The notes below the pieces were generated by a model. That model was given only the letters and a program-made list of their open reading frames with translations, did not search any database and had not been told where the DNA came from. A stretch of 64,000 nt of DNA from Thiobacillus sp. Its GTDB lineage: Bacteria > Pseudomonadota > Gammaproteobacteria > Burkholderiales > Thiobacillaceae. Below are positions 1 to 10,510 of the stretch, one piece after another. A program made the position numbers and the translations under genes. Location: assembly GCA_030679915.1 (NCBI GenBank), contig JAUXRY010000022.1, positions 62,001 through 126,000 on the forward strand. Direction: 5' to 3'. How positions within the stretch are numbered: position 1 is the stretch's first letter; the number at the start of each line of letters is the position of its first letter.

Positions 1-697
1 GAAGAGCAACATCTTTTGATAGCACCTCATTGCCCCAGTCCGACAGGCGAGGCAGGCTAAAAAGAGGTTGGGGGGATTCCTCCCATGAGATCAAAAAGGA
101 AATTGGATAAAACTTCAGCAACCAGATAACTGCTACCTGCCCGGATGGGATATCTAAATAGGCTGCATCACGAAAAATGATGCTCCCATGGTGGGGGAAG
201 GGCCAATAATAAATCCGGATATTTTGGGGTAACGGTAAAGACTCATTGGCGAACCAATCACGAAGCTCTTCCGTTTCCGGCCCCTTAAGGTATCGATCTA
301 CCCCTTGAGCCGCCAGATGTCCAAATACCGCTCGCATAATCCGCTGAGGATTGCCCTGAATCCTGGCAGTCGCGGGCAACGCTGCGTACGAACTCAAGAG
401 CTGCGAGACTTGCTTCGTAAACGAGGCTAGCGGAGGGTCGTAGCACAGACCGAGTAGGTCGTTGTTACACCGATGGCAGAGCGTCCGAAACTTAACCCCA
501 TTCTGGGAAATTCGTCCTTTTTCTACTACTCCTTGACCGGATAGTAGTTCTACGATGTGCCGAATCTGGACAGCTGTTGGCTTTACACAGGATTTTGGCG
601 GTGAATGATCCTCAGTGAGAGGCCCTGTCTCCCCACAAATGTTGCACTGCCCTTGCTTCTTGCCAATCGTACGAAGCAGCCGACCTGTGTTTCTCAT
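1..697 (-). CDS. HNH-like zinc-finger nuclease-family protein, 3' end beyond window
   Basis: An uninterrupted frame of 232 codons runs from an ATG at 697 off the left edge, so only the N-terminal part is present. Residues 18-36 read QCNICGETGPLTEDHSPPK and a second pair follows as LCHRCNND, giving a CxxC-DH-CxxC layout typical of HNH/zinc-finger nuclease-like proteins, some of which belong to phage or defence loci. The rest (aromatic-rich, with IRIYYWPFP and a later AVIWLLKFYPISF stretch) is not recognised. No good ribosome binding site precedes the ATG, so an alternative start cannot be excluded. Base composition is more AT-rich than in the neighbouring fba cluster, consistent with accessory DNA. 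The family is a motif-level call; substrate and activity are unknown. Confidence 0.6.
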   Translation of the reverse strand, partial: MRNTGRLLRTIGKKQGQCNICGETGPLTEDHSPPKSCVKPTAVQIRHIVELLSGQGVVEKGRISQNGVKFRTLCHRCNNDLLGLCYDPPLASFTKQVSQLLSSYAALPATARIQGNPQRIMRAVFGHLAAQGVDRYLKGPETEELRDWFANESLPLPQNIRIYYWPFPHHGSIIFRDAAYLDIPSGQVAVIWLLKFYPISFLISWEESPQPLFSLPRLSDWGNEVLSKDVAL

Positions 698-932
698 AAG
701 TTTTTATTTCAATTCATACAAGAGCGATACTCTAGCACTGCAACCACGGATAGGTTTTGTCATTGCAGAAAGATGGAAGGTGAAGTACTTTTGACGGCTG
801 TATAGACAGAATAGCTACTACAGGGAACGTAGGTTAAAGAAGTTACAGCGGTCGTTAGTATCGAGAATTTCCCTCGCCGATGACCGTCTGGAGATGGCCG
901 ATAGTTGTCCCTTAGCGCCAGTGCCTGGTCCC

Positions 933-961
933 CAAAAAAAAACGGGACGCCGTAGCGTCCC
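933..961 (-). terminator. Rho-independent terminator after fba
   Basis: On the minus strand a perfect 7-bp stem (GGGACGC / GCGTCCC, plus-strand 944-950 with 955-961) with a 4-nt loop is followed by an uninterrupted T-rich run (plus-strand A/C at 933-943). It lies about 35 nt after the fba stop codon and closes the fba end of the carbon-metabolism cluster. Confidence 0.85.
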
Positions 962-996
962 ATTTCATTTCAACGTAGATCTCGGCAAGCCGAAGA

Positions 997-2064
997 TCAG
1001 TTGACCTTGGGAGCCAACTCGCCTTTGTCGTAACGCTTGAACATGTCTTCCAGGTTGTAGACCTTGGTGATTTTGCTGGCCATGCCGGCAGCACCGAAGG
1101 CTTCGTAGCGATTGCGGCAGATGTCGGTCATGCCTTTGGTTGCTTCCTTGAGGAATTTGCGCGGGTCGAAGTTGGACGTGTTTTCGGCCAGATGCTTGCG
1201 GATCGCACCGGTGGACGCCATGCGCAGGTCGGTGTCGATGTTGACCTTGCGCACGCCGTGCTTGATGCCTTCAACAATTTCGGACACCGGCACGCCATAG
1301 GTCTCGCCCATGTCGCCGCCGAAGCTATTGATGATGGCCAGCCATTCCTGCGGCACTGAAGACGAACCGTGCATCACCAGGTGGGTGTTGGGAATACGGG
1401 CGTGAATCGCTTTGACGCGGTCGATCGCCAGGATATCGCCGGTGGGCGGACGGGTGAACTTGTACGCGCCGTGCGAAGTGCCAATGGCAATAGCCAAGGC
1501 ATCGACGCCGGTTTTCTTGACGAAGTCAGCGGCTTCATCGGGATCGGTCAGCAGCTGGCTGTGGTCCAGTGCGCCTTCGGCGCCGTGGCCGTCTTCTTCA
1601 CCGGCCATGCCGGTTTCGAGCGAGCCCAGGCAGCCCAGTTCGCCGTCGACGGATACGCCACCTGCGTGAGCCATCTCGACCACTTTGGCGGTGGTTTCGA
1701 CGTTGTATTCATAGGTGGCGGGAGTTTTGCCGTCAGCCAGCAAGGAACCGTCCATCATCACCGAGCTGAAACCCGACTGAATGGAACGGAAACAGATGTC
1801 AGGCGTTGCGCCATGATCCTGGTGCATACAGACCGGAATCTGCGGATACATTTCGATCGCGGCCAGAATCAGGTGACGCAGGAAGGGCTCGCCGGCATAG
1901 GAACGTGCACCGGCGGAACCTTGCAGAATCACCGGGGAATCGACCGCAGCGGCGGCTTCCATGATGGCTTTGACCTGTTCCATGTTGTTGACGTTGAACG
2001 CGGGCAAGCCATAGCTGTTTTCAGCGGCATGGTCGAGCAATTGACGAAGGGATATCAGGGCCAT
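997..2064 (-). CDS. fba: Class II fructose-bisphosphate aldolase
   Basis: Catalyses reversible cleavage of fructose-1,6-bisphosphate (and, in Calvin-cycle organisms, sedoheptulose-1,7-bisphosphate) in the cytoplasm. The 355-aa protein has the class II HQDHG motif (residues 81-85, Asp83 and zinc ligand His84), and further zinc-ligand histidines in GTSHGAYK (His198) and MHGSS (His232). The glycine-rich phosphate loop and the NIDTD substrate motif are present. The ATG at 2064 follows a good AAGGAGA ribosome binding site. It is the last gene of a tkt-gap-pgk-pyk-fba series, the order found in many chemolithoautotrophic betaproteobacteria, where this aldolase is often called cbbA. A role in CO2 fixation is inferred from context only; no Rubisco gene lies in the window. 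Confidence 0.95.
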   Translation of the reverse strand: MALISLRQLLDHAAENSYGLPAFNVNNMEQVKAIMEAAAAVDSPVILQGSAGARSYAGEPFLRHLILAAIEMYPQIPVCMHQDHGATPDICFRSIQSGFSSVMMDGSLLADGKTPATYEYNVETTAKVVEMAHAGGVSVDGELGCLGSLETGMAGEEDGHGAEGALDHSQLLTDPDEAADFVKKTGVDALAIAIGTSHGAYKFTRPPTGDILAIDRVKAIHARIPNTHLVMHGSSSVPQEWLAIINSFGGDMGETYGVPVSEIVEGIKHGVRKVNIDTDLRMASTGAIRKHLAENTSNFDPRKFLKEATKGMTDICRNRYEAFGAAGMASKITKVYNLEDMFKRYDKGELAPKVN

Positions 2065-2111
2065 TTACAGTCTCCTTGGTTAAAAATATTCAGCTAATTA
2101 CGAATGCAAAA

Positions 2112-3545
2112 TCAGGGTTTTTTCGAGCCGCCAACGCGGACGATTTTCATGGTGTTGGTTCCGCCCGACTGGCCGATGGGTTCGCCGATGGTCAGCAGAA
2201 TCAAATCGCCATCGCGCACGGCGCCGCGCCGCCGCAATTCTTCTTCGGCCTCGGCCAGTAACGCATCCCGCTCTTTGCTGGCGGTCTTCAGGTTAATGGG
2301 ATAAACACCACGGAAAAGAGTGACTTTTCTACGGGTTTCAACCTGAGGTGTCAAGGCGTAGATCGGCACCCGGGTCGACAACCGGCTCATCCACAAGCAG
2401 GTATTGCCGGATTCAGTCAGCGAGGCAATGGCCTTGATGTTGAGGTGCACCGAGGTAAACACCGCCGACATGGCGATGGCTTCATCGGGGCGCAAAAAGC
2501 TGTGGTCGAGGCGCGCGCCAGAGAACACATTGTCGGCTTCTTTTTCGGCTTCCAGACAGACGCGGTCCATCGCCTGGATGGCTTCGACCGGGAACTGGCC
2601 CGCCGCCGTTTCGGCTGACAACATCACTGCATCGGTACCGTCGAGCACCGCGTTGGCGACGTCGGATACCTCGGCGCGGGTCGGGATCGGGCTGGAAATC
2701 ATTGACTCCATCATCTGGGTCGCGGTAATCACCACTTTGTTGCGCTCCAGCGCCATGCGGATCATGCGCTTTTGCAGGCCAGGAACAGCGGCATCGCCGA
2801 CTTCCACGCCGAGGTCGCCGCGCGCCACCATGATGGCATCCGAAGCTTCAAGAATTTCTTCCAGGTTTTCGATTGCTTCAGTGCGCTCGATCTTGGCAAT
2901 GAGCTGACACTTGCCGCCGGCCGCACGCAACAGCTCGCGCGCCTGGTGCATGTCAGCGCCGGAGCGCGGAAACGACACCGCCAGATAGTCCGCTTTCAGC
3001 GCGACTGCGGTCTTGATGTCTTCGATGTCTTTTTCAGTCAACGCCGAAGCGGACAGGCCACCGCCCTTGCGGTTGATGCCCTTGTTGTTGGACAGCACGC
3101 CGCCCTGCACCACGGTGCAGATAATTTCCGTACCCTTGACTTCTTCAACCCAGAACTCGATGCGACCGTCATCCAGCAACAGCGTCACGCCCCGGCTCAC
3201 GTCATTGGGCAGATCCTTGTAATCCAGACCCACGCGATTCTGGTCGCCCATCGGGCACGCCGCGTCGAGAACAAAGGTGTCGCCTTTGGCCAATGTGATC
3301 TTGCCGTCCTTGAATTTGCCAATCCGGATTTTTGGGCCTTGCAGGTCGACCAACACACCCACGGCACGGCCACGGGTACGGGCCAGCGAACGCACCAGCT
3401 CGGCGCGATCGATATGATCCTGCGCCACGCCATGGGAAAAGTTCAGGCGCACCACATCCAGCCCAGCCTCCATCATGCGATCCAGCGTTTTGGGATCGGA
3501 GCAAGAGGGGCCGAGGGTGGCGACGATTTTGGTTCTACGAATCAT
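2112..3545 (-). CDS. pyk: Pyruvate kinase
   Basis: Converts phosphoenolpyruvate and ADP to pyruvate and ATP. The 477-aa product begins MIRRTKIVATLGPS and contains the pyruvate-kinase signature around IAKIERTEAI with the catalytic lysine, followed by ARGDLGVEV and the C-terminal allosteric-type domain ending near TNTMKIVRVG. The start at 3545 is preferred because it matches the usual N-terminus of the family. An in-frame start 54 nt upstream would lie inside the stem of the pgk terminator hairpin. No strong ribosome binding site precedes the chosen ATG. It lies between pgk and fba on the same strand, 47 nt before fba. Confidence 0.93.
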   Translation of the reverse strand: MIRRTKIVATLGPSCSDPKTLDRMMEAGLDVVRLNFSHGVAQDHIDRAELVRSLARTRGRAVGVLVDLQGPKIRIGKFKDGKITLAKGDTFVLDAACPMGDQNRVGLDYKDLPNDVSRGVTLLLDDGRIEFWVEEVKGTEIICTVVQGGVLSNNKGINRKGGGLSASALTEKDIEDIKTAVALKADYLAVSFPRSGADMHQARELLRAAGGKCQLIAKIERTEAIENLEEILEASDAIMVARGDLGVEVGDAAVPGLQKRMIRMALERNKVVITATQMMESMISSPIPTRAEVSDVANAVLDGTDAVMLSAETAAGQFPVEAIQAMDRVCLEAEKEADNVFSGARLDHSFLRPDEAIAMSAVFTSVHLNIKAIASLTESGNTCLWMSRLSTRVPIYALTPQVETRRKVTLFRGVYPINLKTASKERDALLAEAEEELRRRGAVRDGDLILLTIGEPIGQSGGTNTMKIVRVGGSKKP

Positions 3546-3580
3546 TTTTTTAGCACTACGTAAGTTTGAGGAAGAAGCGG

Positions 3581-3617
3581 AAAAGCCCGAGGGGCGCAAT
3601 GCGCCCCTCGGGCTTTT
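3581..3617 (-). terminator. Strong hairpin between pgk and pyk
   Basis: A perfect 13-bp stem (plus-strand 3585-3597 with 3601-3613) with a 3-nt loop, flanked by AAAA and TTTT on either side, lies immediately after the pgk stop. The short T tract is compatible with partial termination in either direction, so it may attenuate rather than abolish transcription into pyk. Confidence 0.7.
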
Positions 3618-3629
3618 CCTTGAAAGGGA

Positions 3630-4811
3630 TTAGCCCTTCGCGCGTTCCTCCAGGATTGCCACGGCGGGCAACACTTTGCCTTCAAGGTATTCAAGGAAAG
3701 CACCGCCGGCGGTGGAGATGTAGCTCACCTTGTCATAAATATCGTACTTCTGGATGGCAGCAATGGTGTCACCGCCGCCAGCTAACGTGAAAGCGTTGGT
3801 ATTGGCGATGGCCATGGCGATGGTCTTGGTGCCTTCGCCGAACTGGTCGAATTCGAACACGCCCACCGGGCCGTTCCACACCACGGTTCCAGCCGTCATG
3901 ATGATGTCGGCAAGTTCCTGTGCGCTCTTCGGACCAATGTCAAAAATCATGTCGTCGTCTTCCACATCGCCCGCATCCTTCAGCACCGCGGGTTCGTTGG
4001 CATCAAACTTCTTGCCACACACCACATCGACGGCAATCGGGATGGTTGCGCCACGCGCAGTCATCTTGGTGATCAATGTCTGTGCGGTCGGGATCAGATC
4101 GTTCTCGCACAGCGACTTGCCGATGTTCTTGCCGGTAGCAGCCAGAAAGGTGTTGGCGATACCACCGCCAACCACCAGTTGTTCACACTTCTCGGACAAC
4201 GCTTCCAGCACGGTCAGCTTGGTCGAAACTTTTGATCCGCCGACGATGGCCACCATCGGACGTGCCGGGTTGGCCAATGCCTTTTCCAGTGCGTCGAGTT
4301 CTTCGGTCAGCAGGATGCCCGCTGCCGCCACCGGGGCAAACTTGGCGATGCCATGGGTCGAGGCTTCGGCACGGTGGGCGGTGCCGAATGCATCCATCAC
4401 GAACACATCGCACAGCGCGGCGTATTTCTTGGCCGTTTCATCGACGTTCTTCTTTTCGCCGGTGTTAACGCGGCAATTTTCCAGCACCACCAGTTCGCCG
4501 TTAGCCACATCGAAGCCGCCTTCGGTCCATTCACGAATCAGGCGCACGTTTTTGCCGAGTTTCTGCGCGATGACATCGACCACTGGCTTCAGGGAGTCTT
4601 CTTCCTTGAACTCGCCTTCAGTGGGGCGGCCGAGGTGGGAGGTGACCATCACTTTGGCACCCGCCTTGAGGCAATGCTCGATGGTGCGCATCGACGCAGT
4701 GATGCGGGCATCAGAGGTGACCTTGCCATCCTTGACCGGCACGTTCATGTCGGCGCGGATAAAGACGCGCTTGCCAGCCAGATCGAGATCGGTGACGCGG
4801 ATAAAAGCCAT
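3630..4811 (-). CDS. pgk: Phosphoglycerate kinase
   Basis: Transfers phosphate between 1,3-bisphosphoglycerate and ADP, in glycolysis or, reversed, in the Calvin cycle. The 393-aa protein begins [21 protein letters not shown], matching the PGK N-terminal signature. It has LASHLGRP-like TSHLGRP, the GGSKVSTKL substrate/nucleotide region and the C-terminal GGGDTIAA phosphate loop. The ATG at 4811 is chosen because GGAGAACACC gives ideal spacing; a TTG four codons upstream overlaps this ribosome binding site. It sits between gap and pyk. Confidence 0.95.
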   Translation of the reverse strand: MAFIRVTDLDLAGKRVFIRADMNVPVKDGKVTSDARITASMRTIEHCLKAGAKVMVTSHLGRPTEGEFKEEDSLKPVVDVIAQKLGKNVRLIREWTEGGFDVANGELVVLENCRVNTGEKKNVDETAKKYAALCDVFVMDAFGTAHRAEASTHGIAKFAPVAAAGILLTEELDALEKALANPARPMVAIVGGSKVSTKLTVLEALSEKCEQLVVGGGIANTFLAATGKNIGKSLCENDLIPTAQTLITKMTARGATIPIAVDVVCGKKFDANEPAVLKDAGDVEDDDMIFDIGPKSAQELADIIMTAGTVVWNGPVGVFEFDQFGEGTKTIAMAIANTNAFTLAGGGDTIAAIQKYDIYDKVSYISTAGGAFLEYLEGKVLPAVAILEERAKG

Positions 4812-4853
4812 GGTGTTCTCCAATAGTAAGTTTTAAGGGTTGGCACGCCGACT

Positions 4854-4876
4854 AAAAAAAGGTCGCGCCAGACCTT
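4854..4876 (-). terminator. Rho-independent terminator after gap
   Basis: On the minus strand the stem AAGGTC / GACCTT (plus-strand 4871-4876 with 4859-4864) with a 6-nt loop runs directly into seven T residues. It lies about 70 nt downstream of the gap stop and would separate gap from pgk at least partly, so pgk may also have its own promoter in the roughly 40 nt before its start. Confidence 0.75.
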
Positions 4877-4947
4877 AAAGCTCACGAACCATCCAACTTG
4901 CAAGATGCTTTCGAGGTCACGCCCCGTAAGCATCTCGTGCAGCCGGA

Positions 4948-5958
<1,011 letters not shown>

Positions 5959-6037
5959 CTAGGTTGAAAATTTTGTAGCCTTGAAAAACACGAGCGCTCG
6001 CCAAGCAAGCCACTCGCATTTTTTTTCGGTATCAGTT

Positions 6038-8023
6038 TTACAGAACGCCTTTAACGGCTGCAGCAACGGCTTCAGCCGTAATGCCAAAGTGCTTGTACAG
6101 CGCGGGTGCTGGAGCCGATTCGCCGAAGGTATCCATCCCCACGACAGCGCCTTCCAGACCCACATACTTGCGCCAGAAGTCGGTGACACCGGCTTCGACA
6201 GCTACGCGCGGCAGGCCCTTGGTCAGCACGCTGGCCTTGTAAGCCGCATCCTGACGGTCGAAGGTGTTGGTCGACGGCATCGACACTACACGCACTGCGA
6301 TGCCTTCCGCTGCCAGTGCTTCCTGGGCTTTCATTGCCAGATCAACTTCAGAACCGGTGGCGATGATGATGGCCTTAGCCCCGGCGGCATCTTTCAGCAC
6401 ATAGCCACCCTTGGCGATATTGGCCATGGTGGCGGCATCACGCGCCACGAAGGGCAGGTTCTGACGGCTGAGAATATGGCAGGTGGGGCCGTCGGTACGC
6501 TCAACCGAGTGTGCCCAGCCGACCAGGGTTTCCACGGTGTCGCACGGGCGCCATACGTCGTTGTTAGGCATCATGCGCAGGGTCGAGGTCTGCTCCACCG
6601 GCTGGTGAGTCGGGCCGTCTTCGCCAAGGCCAATGGAATCATGCGTGAAGACGTGAATCACGCGCTGCTTCATCAGCGCTGCCATACGAATGGCGTTGCG
6701 CGAATATTCGGAGAACATCAGGAAAGTGCCGCCGAATGGCAGGAAGCCACCATGCAGCGCCATGCCATTCATGATTGCGGCCATGCCGAATTCACGTACG
6801 CCGTAGCTGATGTAATTGCCGGGGTTGCCGTTGCGAACCGGATGACAGCCTTCCCAGTTGGTGAAGTTCGAACCCGTCAAGTCGGCCGAGCCGCCCAGGA
6901 ATTCGGGTAGCACGGGCGCCAGCGCATCGATTGCATGCTGCGACGCCTTGCGGCTGGCAACAGTTTCCGCCTTGGTGTTACAGGCAGCCAGCTTCTCGGC
7001 GACATGTGCCTTCCAATTGGCAGGCAATTCGCCATTCATGCGGCGCACGAACTCAGCCGCTTCAGCCGGGTAGGCTGCTTTGTATTCAGCGAACTTGTTG
7101 TTCCACAACGTTTCCAGGCCCTGGCCCTTGGTCTTGGCATCCCAGCCGGCGTAAATGTCGGCAGGCACTTCGAACGGCGGATAATTCCAGCCGATATTTT
7201 TGCGAGTTGCCTCAATTTCAGACGCGCCCAAGGCTTCGCCATGCACATGGGTACCGCCTTCTTTGTTCGGCGCGCCCTTGCCAATGACCGTTTTGCAGCA
7301 GATCAGCGTGGGCTTGTCGGTGCTGGCCTTGGCCTTTTGGATCGCAGCTTCCAGCGCAACGACGTTATGGCCGTCCACACCGGCAACCACATTCCAGCCA
7401 TACGCTTCAAAGCGCTTGGCGGTGTCGTCGGTGTACCAGTGCTCGATATGACCATCGATCGAAATGCCGTTATCGTCCCAGAACGCGATCAGCTTGTTGA
7501 GCTTCCAGGTGCCGGCCAGCGCACAGGCTTCGTGCGAAATGCCTTCCATCATGCAGCCATCGCCCAGGAACACATAGGTGTGGTGGTCGACGATGGTGTG
7601 GTCGGGCTTGTTGAATTCATTGGCAAGTACTTTTTCAGCCATGGCCATACCAACACCGTTGGTGATGCCCTGGCCGAGCGGGCCCGTGGTGGTTTCAATA
7701 CCGGGCGCATAACCATACTCGGGGTGACCCGGCGTTCTGGAATGCAACTGGCGGAACTGCTTGATGTCTTCAATCGACAGGTCATAGCCCGTCAGGTGCA
7801 ACAGCGAGTAGATCAACATCGAACCATGGCCGTTGGACAGCACAAAGCGGTCACGATCCGCCCACTTGGGGTTGGTCGGGTTATGACGTAGATGGTGATT
7901 CCACAGCGTTTCAGCGATTTCCGCCATGCCCATGGGGGCGCCGGGGTGGCCGGATTTTGCTTTTTCGACTGCATCCATCGAAAGCGCGCGAATGGCATTG
8001 GCCAGGTCGTTACGGGTTGGCAT
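6038..8023 (-). CDS. tkt: Transketolase
   Basis: Thiamine-diphosphate enzyme that moves two-carbon units in the pentose phosphate and Calvin cycles. The 661-aa product starts [19 protein letters not shown] and contains [11 protein letters not shown] with the conserved His26. The TPP motif is LGDGCMMEG, and a central pyrimidine-binding domain carries [14 protein letters not shown]. The ATG at 8023 follows GAAGGGA. The longer frame upstream lacks homology-like features and overlaps the probable promoter. It is the first gene of the tkt-gap-pgk-pyk-fba series. Confidence 0.95.
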   Translation of the reverse strand: MPTRNDLANAIRALSMDAVEKAKSGHPGAPMGMAEIAETLWNHHLRHNPTNPKWADRDRFVLSNGHGSMLIYSLLHLTGYDLSIEDIKQFRQLHSRTPGHPEYGYAPGIETTTGPLGQGITNGVGMAMAEKVLANEFNKPDHTIVDHHTYVFLGDGCMMEGISHEACALAGTWKLNKLIAFWDDNGISIDGHIEHWYTDDTAKRFEAYGWNVVAGVDGHNVVALEAAIQKAKASTDKPTLICCKTVIGKGAPNKEGGTHVHGEALGASEIEATRKNIGWNYPPFEVPADIYAGWDAKTKGQGLETLWNNKFAEYKAAYPAEAAEFVRRMNGELPANWKAHVAEKLAACNTKAETVASRKASQHAIDALAPVLPEFLGGSADLTGSNFTNWEGCHPVRNGNPGNYISYGVREFGMAAIMNGMALHGGFLPFGGTFLMFSEYSRNAIRMAALMKQRVIHVFTHDSIGLGEDGPTHQPVEQTSTLRMMPNNDVWRPCDTVETLVGWAHSVERTDGPTCHILSRQNLPFVARDAATMANIAKGGYVLKDAAGAKAIIIATGSEVDLAMKAQEALAAEGIAVRVVSMPSTNTFDRQDAAYKASVLTKGLPRVAVEAGVTDFWRKYVGLEGAVVGMDTFGESAPAPALYKHFGITAEAVAAAVKGVL

Positions 8024-8115
8024 TGCGTTCCCTTCAGCTAAGTAAAAAACCGTCGCATTCCACCCGGAATTTAAAGTTGCGCAATGGCAACTGGGCAGAA
8101 TATGCAAAAACCTTG

Positions 8116-8145
8116 ATTATCCGTCAGCAGGGCGGGCTTTCGCAA
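8116..8145 (-). promoter_or_regulatory. Possible sigma-70 promoter for the tkt cluster
   Basis: On the minus strand TTGCGA (plus-strand 8140-8145) is separated by 18 nt from GATAAT (8116-8121), about 95 nt upstream of the tkt ATG. The -10 is close to consensus and the -35 matches at four of six positions. No start-site data exist; this is a consensus match in the only sizeable gap upstream of the cluster. Confidence 0.35.
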
Positions 8146-8257
8146 GCCGCACCCAAAGCGGTCAAAAGAGGTGACAAGACAAGGAGTTAAAGCAAAAGTC
8201 TCAAGCACTGACTCAAAGTCGGTGACTAAATTCTTTTTATTTGGCCCATGTGTTGGC

Positions 8258-9040
8258 TTATGCGCCGGCCGCTTTGAGCCAGTCACGCCACAAAACAAAC
8301 AGTTCAGGGCTGGCTGAGGCCACCACCGAACGCTCCCACACGTTGGCAATATCAAAGCTGCCAGTCAGACTGGATAGCCGGCCACCTGCCTCTTCAAGAA
8401 TCAGTGCGCCCGCAGCGTAATCCCACAATTTCTGGCCGCCATGCACATAAATATCAAAGCGCCCGGCGGCGGTATAGCACCAGTCCAGGGTGGACGCGCC
8501 GAAATTGCGCTGCGAAGCATAGGGTGGCCACGACGCCAGTCGGCCGGCCAGCTCACGGTCGATCCGTTTCATCTCCACGCCAGCCAACGCACGTCTCAAT
8601 TCGGTGGCAGGCGCCCGCAACGGCAAGGGCTTGTCATTCAGAAACGCGCCACGCCCCCGCTCGGCCGAAAACATTTCATCGGCGATGGGGTCGTACACCA
8701 CGCCCAACATGCGTTCGCCTTTGTATAGATACGCTACCGAGACAGCGAAGTAGGGCACGCCGGCGACAAAATTGGAGGTGCCATCAATCGGGTCAACACA
8801 CCACAGCCCATCACGGCCCGCATTCCAGGCATCGTGCTGCTGTTGCTCGGTCATCTCCTCGCCCAGCACCGGCACATTTTTGATGAGCGGCAAGGCCGCC
8901 TCCAAGGCGTCCTGTGTTGCCGAATCGGCTTCGGTAAACAGGCTTCCATCTGGCTTGTGCGTGTGCTTCACCTTAAGAAACCGGGGCGTTACTTCGCGTT
9001 GGGCGACTTCACGAACCAGCGCTTTGATCTGTTCAAGCAT
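8258..9040 (-). CDS. Inositol monophosphatase family protein
   Basis: Mg-dependent sugar/inositol phosphatase fold. The 260-aa sequence contains the metal site LGEEM (about residue 70), the family signature CVDPIDGTSNF and the C-terminal WDYAAGALILEEAGG motif. These are the three metal and substrate motifs of the IMPase/SuhB/FBPase superfamily. The actual substrate (inositol-1-phosphate, histidinol phosphate, 3'-phosphoadenosine phosphate or another) cannot be read from the sequence. The ATG at 9040 gives MLEQIKALVRE, a normal family start; a TTG nine codons upstream is possible. It is followed by the tkt promoter region on the same strand. Confidence 0.88.
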   Translation of the reverse strand: MLEQIKALVREVAQREVTPRFLKVKHTHKPDGSLFTEADSATQDALEAALPLIKNVPVLGEEMTEQQQHDAWNAGRDGLWCVDPIDGTSNFVAGVPYFAVSVAYLYKGERMLGVVYDPIADEMFSAERGRGAFLNDKPLPLRAPATELRRALAGVEMKRIDRELAGRLASWPPYASQRNFGASTLDWCYTAAGRFDIYVHGGQKLWDYAAGALILEEAGGRLSSLTGSFDIANVWERSVVASASPELFVLWRDWLKAAGA

Positions 9041-9109
9041 GCTCAGGGGCACCCGCCACACGGACAAAACTCAAGCTGTTTACCGCAAAAAACCTTCTAA
9101 TGCCGTTAC

Positions 9110-9679
9110 TCAACCTATGCATAACGCTTCTTTCCATTTGATCGAGCAGCCCATGCTGGGAATTTGTTCAGATGGACCCTGCTGCGTAGTGGCAATTTGC
9201 TTCATGGCTTCAAACAGATCACGGCGCACGCCATCGGGAGCCGTGTCCTTGCGCGATTCATCAAAACGTCCACGATACTGCAGTTCGAGATCCCGGTTGA
9301 AACCAAAAAAATCCGGCGTACATACCGCACCGTAGGCTTTGGCCACCTGCTGGGTTTCGTCGATCACATAGGGAAAAGAAAAGCCAAACTCCAGCGCCAC
9401 GTTTTTCATGTTGTCGAAGGCATCCTCCGCGTATTCGCTCGGATCGTTCGACATCACGGCAATCGCGTGAACCCCAAGCGTTTTCAGCTCAGCCATATCA
9501 CGTACCAGTCGCGGGCGGATGGCTTTCACATACGGACAATGGTTACAGATAAACATCACCAGCAAGCCGTTCGGCCCCATCGCATCACGCAGGGTCCATT
9601 GCTTGTCGTCGGTACCCGGCAAATTGAAGTCAGGGGCTTTCCAGCCAAAATCGCATACAGGGGTAGTGAGGGAAACCAT
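9110..9679 (-). CDS. Thioredoxin-like redoxin (AhpC/TSA-type fold)
   Basis: The 189-aa cytoplasmic protein begins with a peroxiredoxin/TlpA-like segment (CDFGWKAPDFNLPGTD) and carries an active-site region FICNHCPYVKA, i.e. C-N-H-C in place of the usual CxxC of thioredoxins. A PDFFGFNRD cis-proline-type segment follows. A C-terminal MGCSIKWK motif is typical of a redoxin subfamily found beside oxidoreductases. No signal peptide is seen. Function as a thiol reductase or peroxidase is inferred from fold; no partner gene is adjacent. It is divergent from rsmE, 44 nt away. Confidence 0.8.
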   Translation of the reverse strand: MVSLTTPVCDFGWKAPDFNLPGTDDKQWTLRDAMGPNGLLVMFICNHCPYVKAIRPRLVRDMAELKTLGVHAIAVMSNDPSEYAEDAFDNMKNVALEFGFSFPYVIDETQQVAKAYGAVCTPDFFGFNRDLELQYRGRFDESRKDTAPDGVRRDLFEAMKQIATTQQGPSEQIPSMGCSIKWKEALCIG

Positions 9680-9723
9680 GTCGTGCTCCGCTGAATCTCA
9701 AGGTATGCCGGCATAATAGCAAG

Positions 9724-10452
9724 ATGTCATCGCCGCGCTTTTATCTTGATCACCCGCTTGCCCTGGGCGCCCGCTTCAGCCTGCCGCCCGGGCCCGCGCG
9801 CCACGCAGCAAAAGCACTGCGGTTAACCGTGGACGACACGGTCACCCTGTTTAACGGCCAGGGGGGAGAACATACCGCTCATATCGAGCGTATCCAGAAA
9901 GATGATGTTGCGGTCAGAATCACCGGTTTTACTGACATCGAGCGCGAGTCGCGCTTGCGCATCATGTTGGCGCAAGGAATCTCGAGTGGCGAGCGAATGG
10001 ATTACACCCTGCAAAAATCCGTTGAGCTTGGCGTGGTTTCGATCCAGCCGATTGCCGCCAAACGCAGCGTGGTCAAACTCAGCGGTGAGCGTGCGGAGCG
10101 TCGTGTTGCGCATTGGCAAGGTGTCGTCGCCAGTGCCAGTGAACAATGCGGACGCAACCAGGTGCCTACAGTAGAAGTGCCACAAACACTGACTACCTGG
10201 TTGGGACATCACACAGCGGGACGCCTGTTATTTTTATCGCCACTGGCCGACACACGACTGGCCAGCTTGCCGCCACCCACAGGGATCGACTGTCTGGTGG
10301 TCGGCCCCGAAGGCGGCTTTGAGGCTGATGAAATTGCAGCATTGGTTGCAGCAGAGGCCATACCTGTTTGTCTCGGCCCACGCGTGCTGCGTACCGAGAC
10401 AGCAGCATTGGCCGCGTTGGCGGCGATGCAAACCCTGTGGGGCGACTTCTGA
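9724..10452 (+). CDS. rsmE: 16S rRNA (uracil-1498-N3)-methyltransferase
   Basis: Methylates U1498 of 16S rRNA. The 242-aa protein has the N-terminal PUA-like segment (HAAKALRLTVDDTVTLFNGQGGE) and the SPOUT knot motifs EQCGRN, VVGPEGGFEADEI and LGPRVLRTETAA, which together are diagnostic for RsmE. The ATG at 9724 lacks a strong ribosome binding site but gives the expected N-terminus (SSPRFYL). It is convergent with the DsrE-like gene across a symmetrical terminator. Confidence 0.95.
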   Translation: MSSPRFYLDHPLALGARFSLPPGPARHAAKALRLTVDDTVTLFNGQGGEHTAHIERIQKDDVAVRITGFTDIERESRLRIMLAQGISSGERMDYTLQKSVELGVVSIQPIAAKRSVVKLSGERAERRVAHWQGVVASASEQCGRNQVPTVEVPQTLTTWLGHHTAGRLLFLSPLADTRLASLPPPTGIDCLVVGPEGGFEADEIAALVAAEAIPVCLGPRVLRTETAALAALAAMQTLWGDF

Positions 10453-10461
10453 CCCGACAAC

Positions 10462-10499
10462 GGACTTAAAAACCGGGCCGAAGCCCGGTTTTTAAGTCC
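10462..10499. terminator. Bidirectional terminator between rsmE and the DsrE-like gene
   Basis: A perfect 17-bp inverted repeat (10462-10478 with 10483-10499) with a CGAA tetraloop carries A5 on one side and T5 on the other within the stem. It works in both directions and lies between two convergent genes, 10 nt after rsmE and 11 nt after the DsrE-like gene. Confidence 0.9.
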
Positions 10500-10510
10500 A
10501 GCCAAATTAA

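Noticed and set aside
1369-2097. 242-codon plus-strand frame opposite fba
   Set aside because: Antisense shadow of the aldolase gene with no start signals or homology-like motifs.
3546-3599. Longer pyruvate kinase start at 3599
   Set aside because: The codon lies inside the stem of the pgk terminator hairpin and the extra residues do not match the family N-terminus; ATG 3545 is used.
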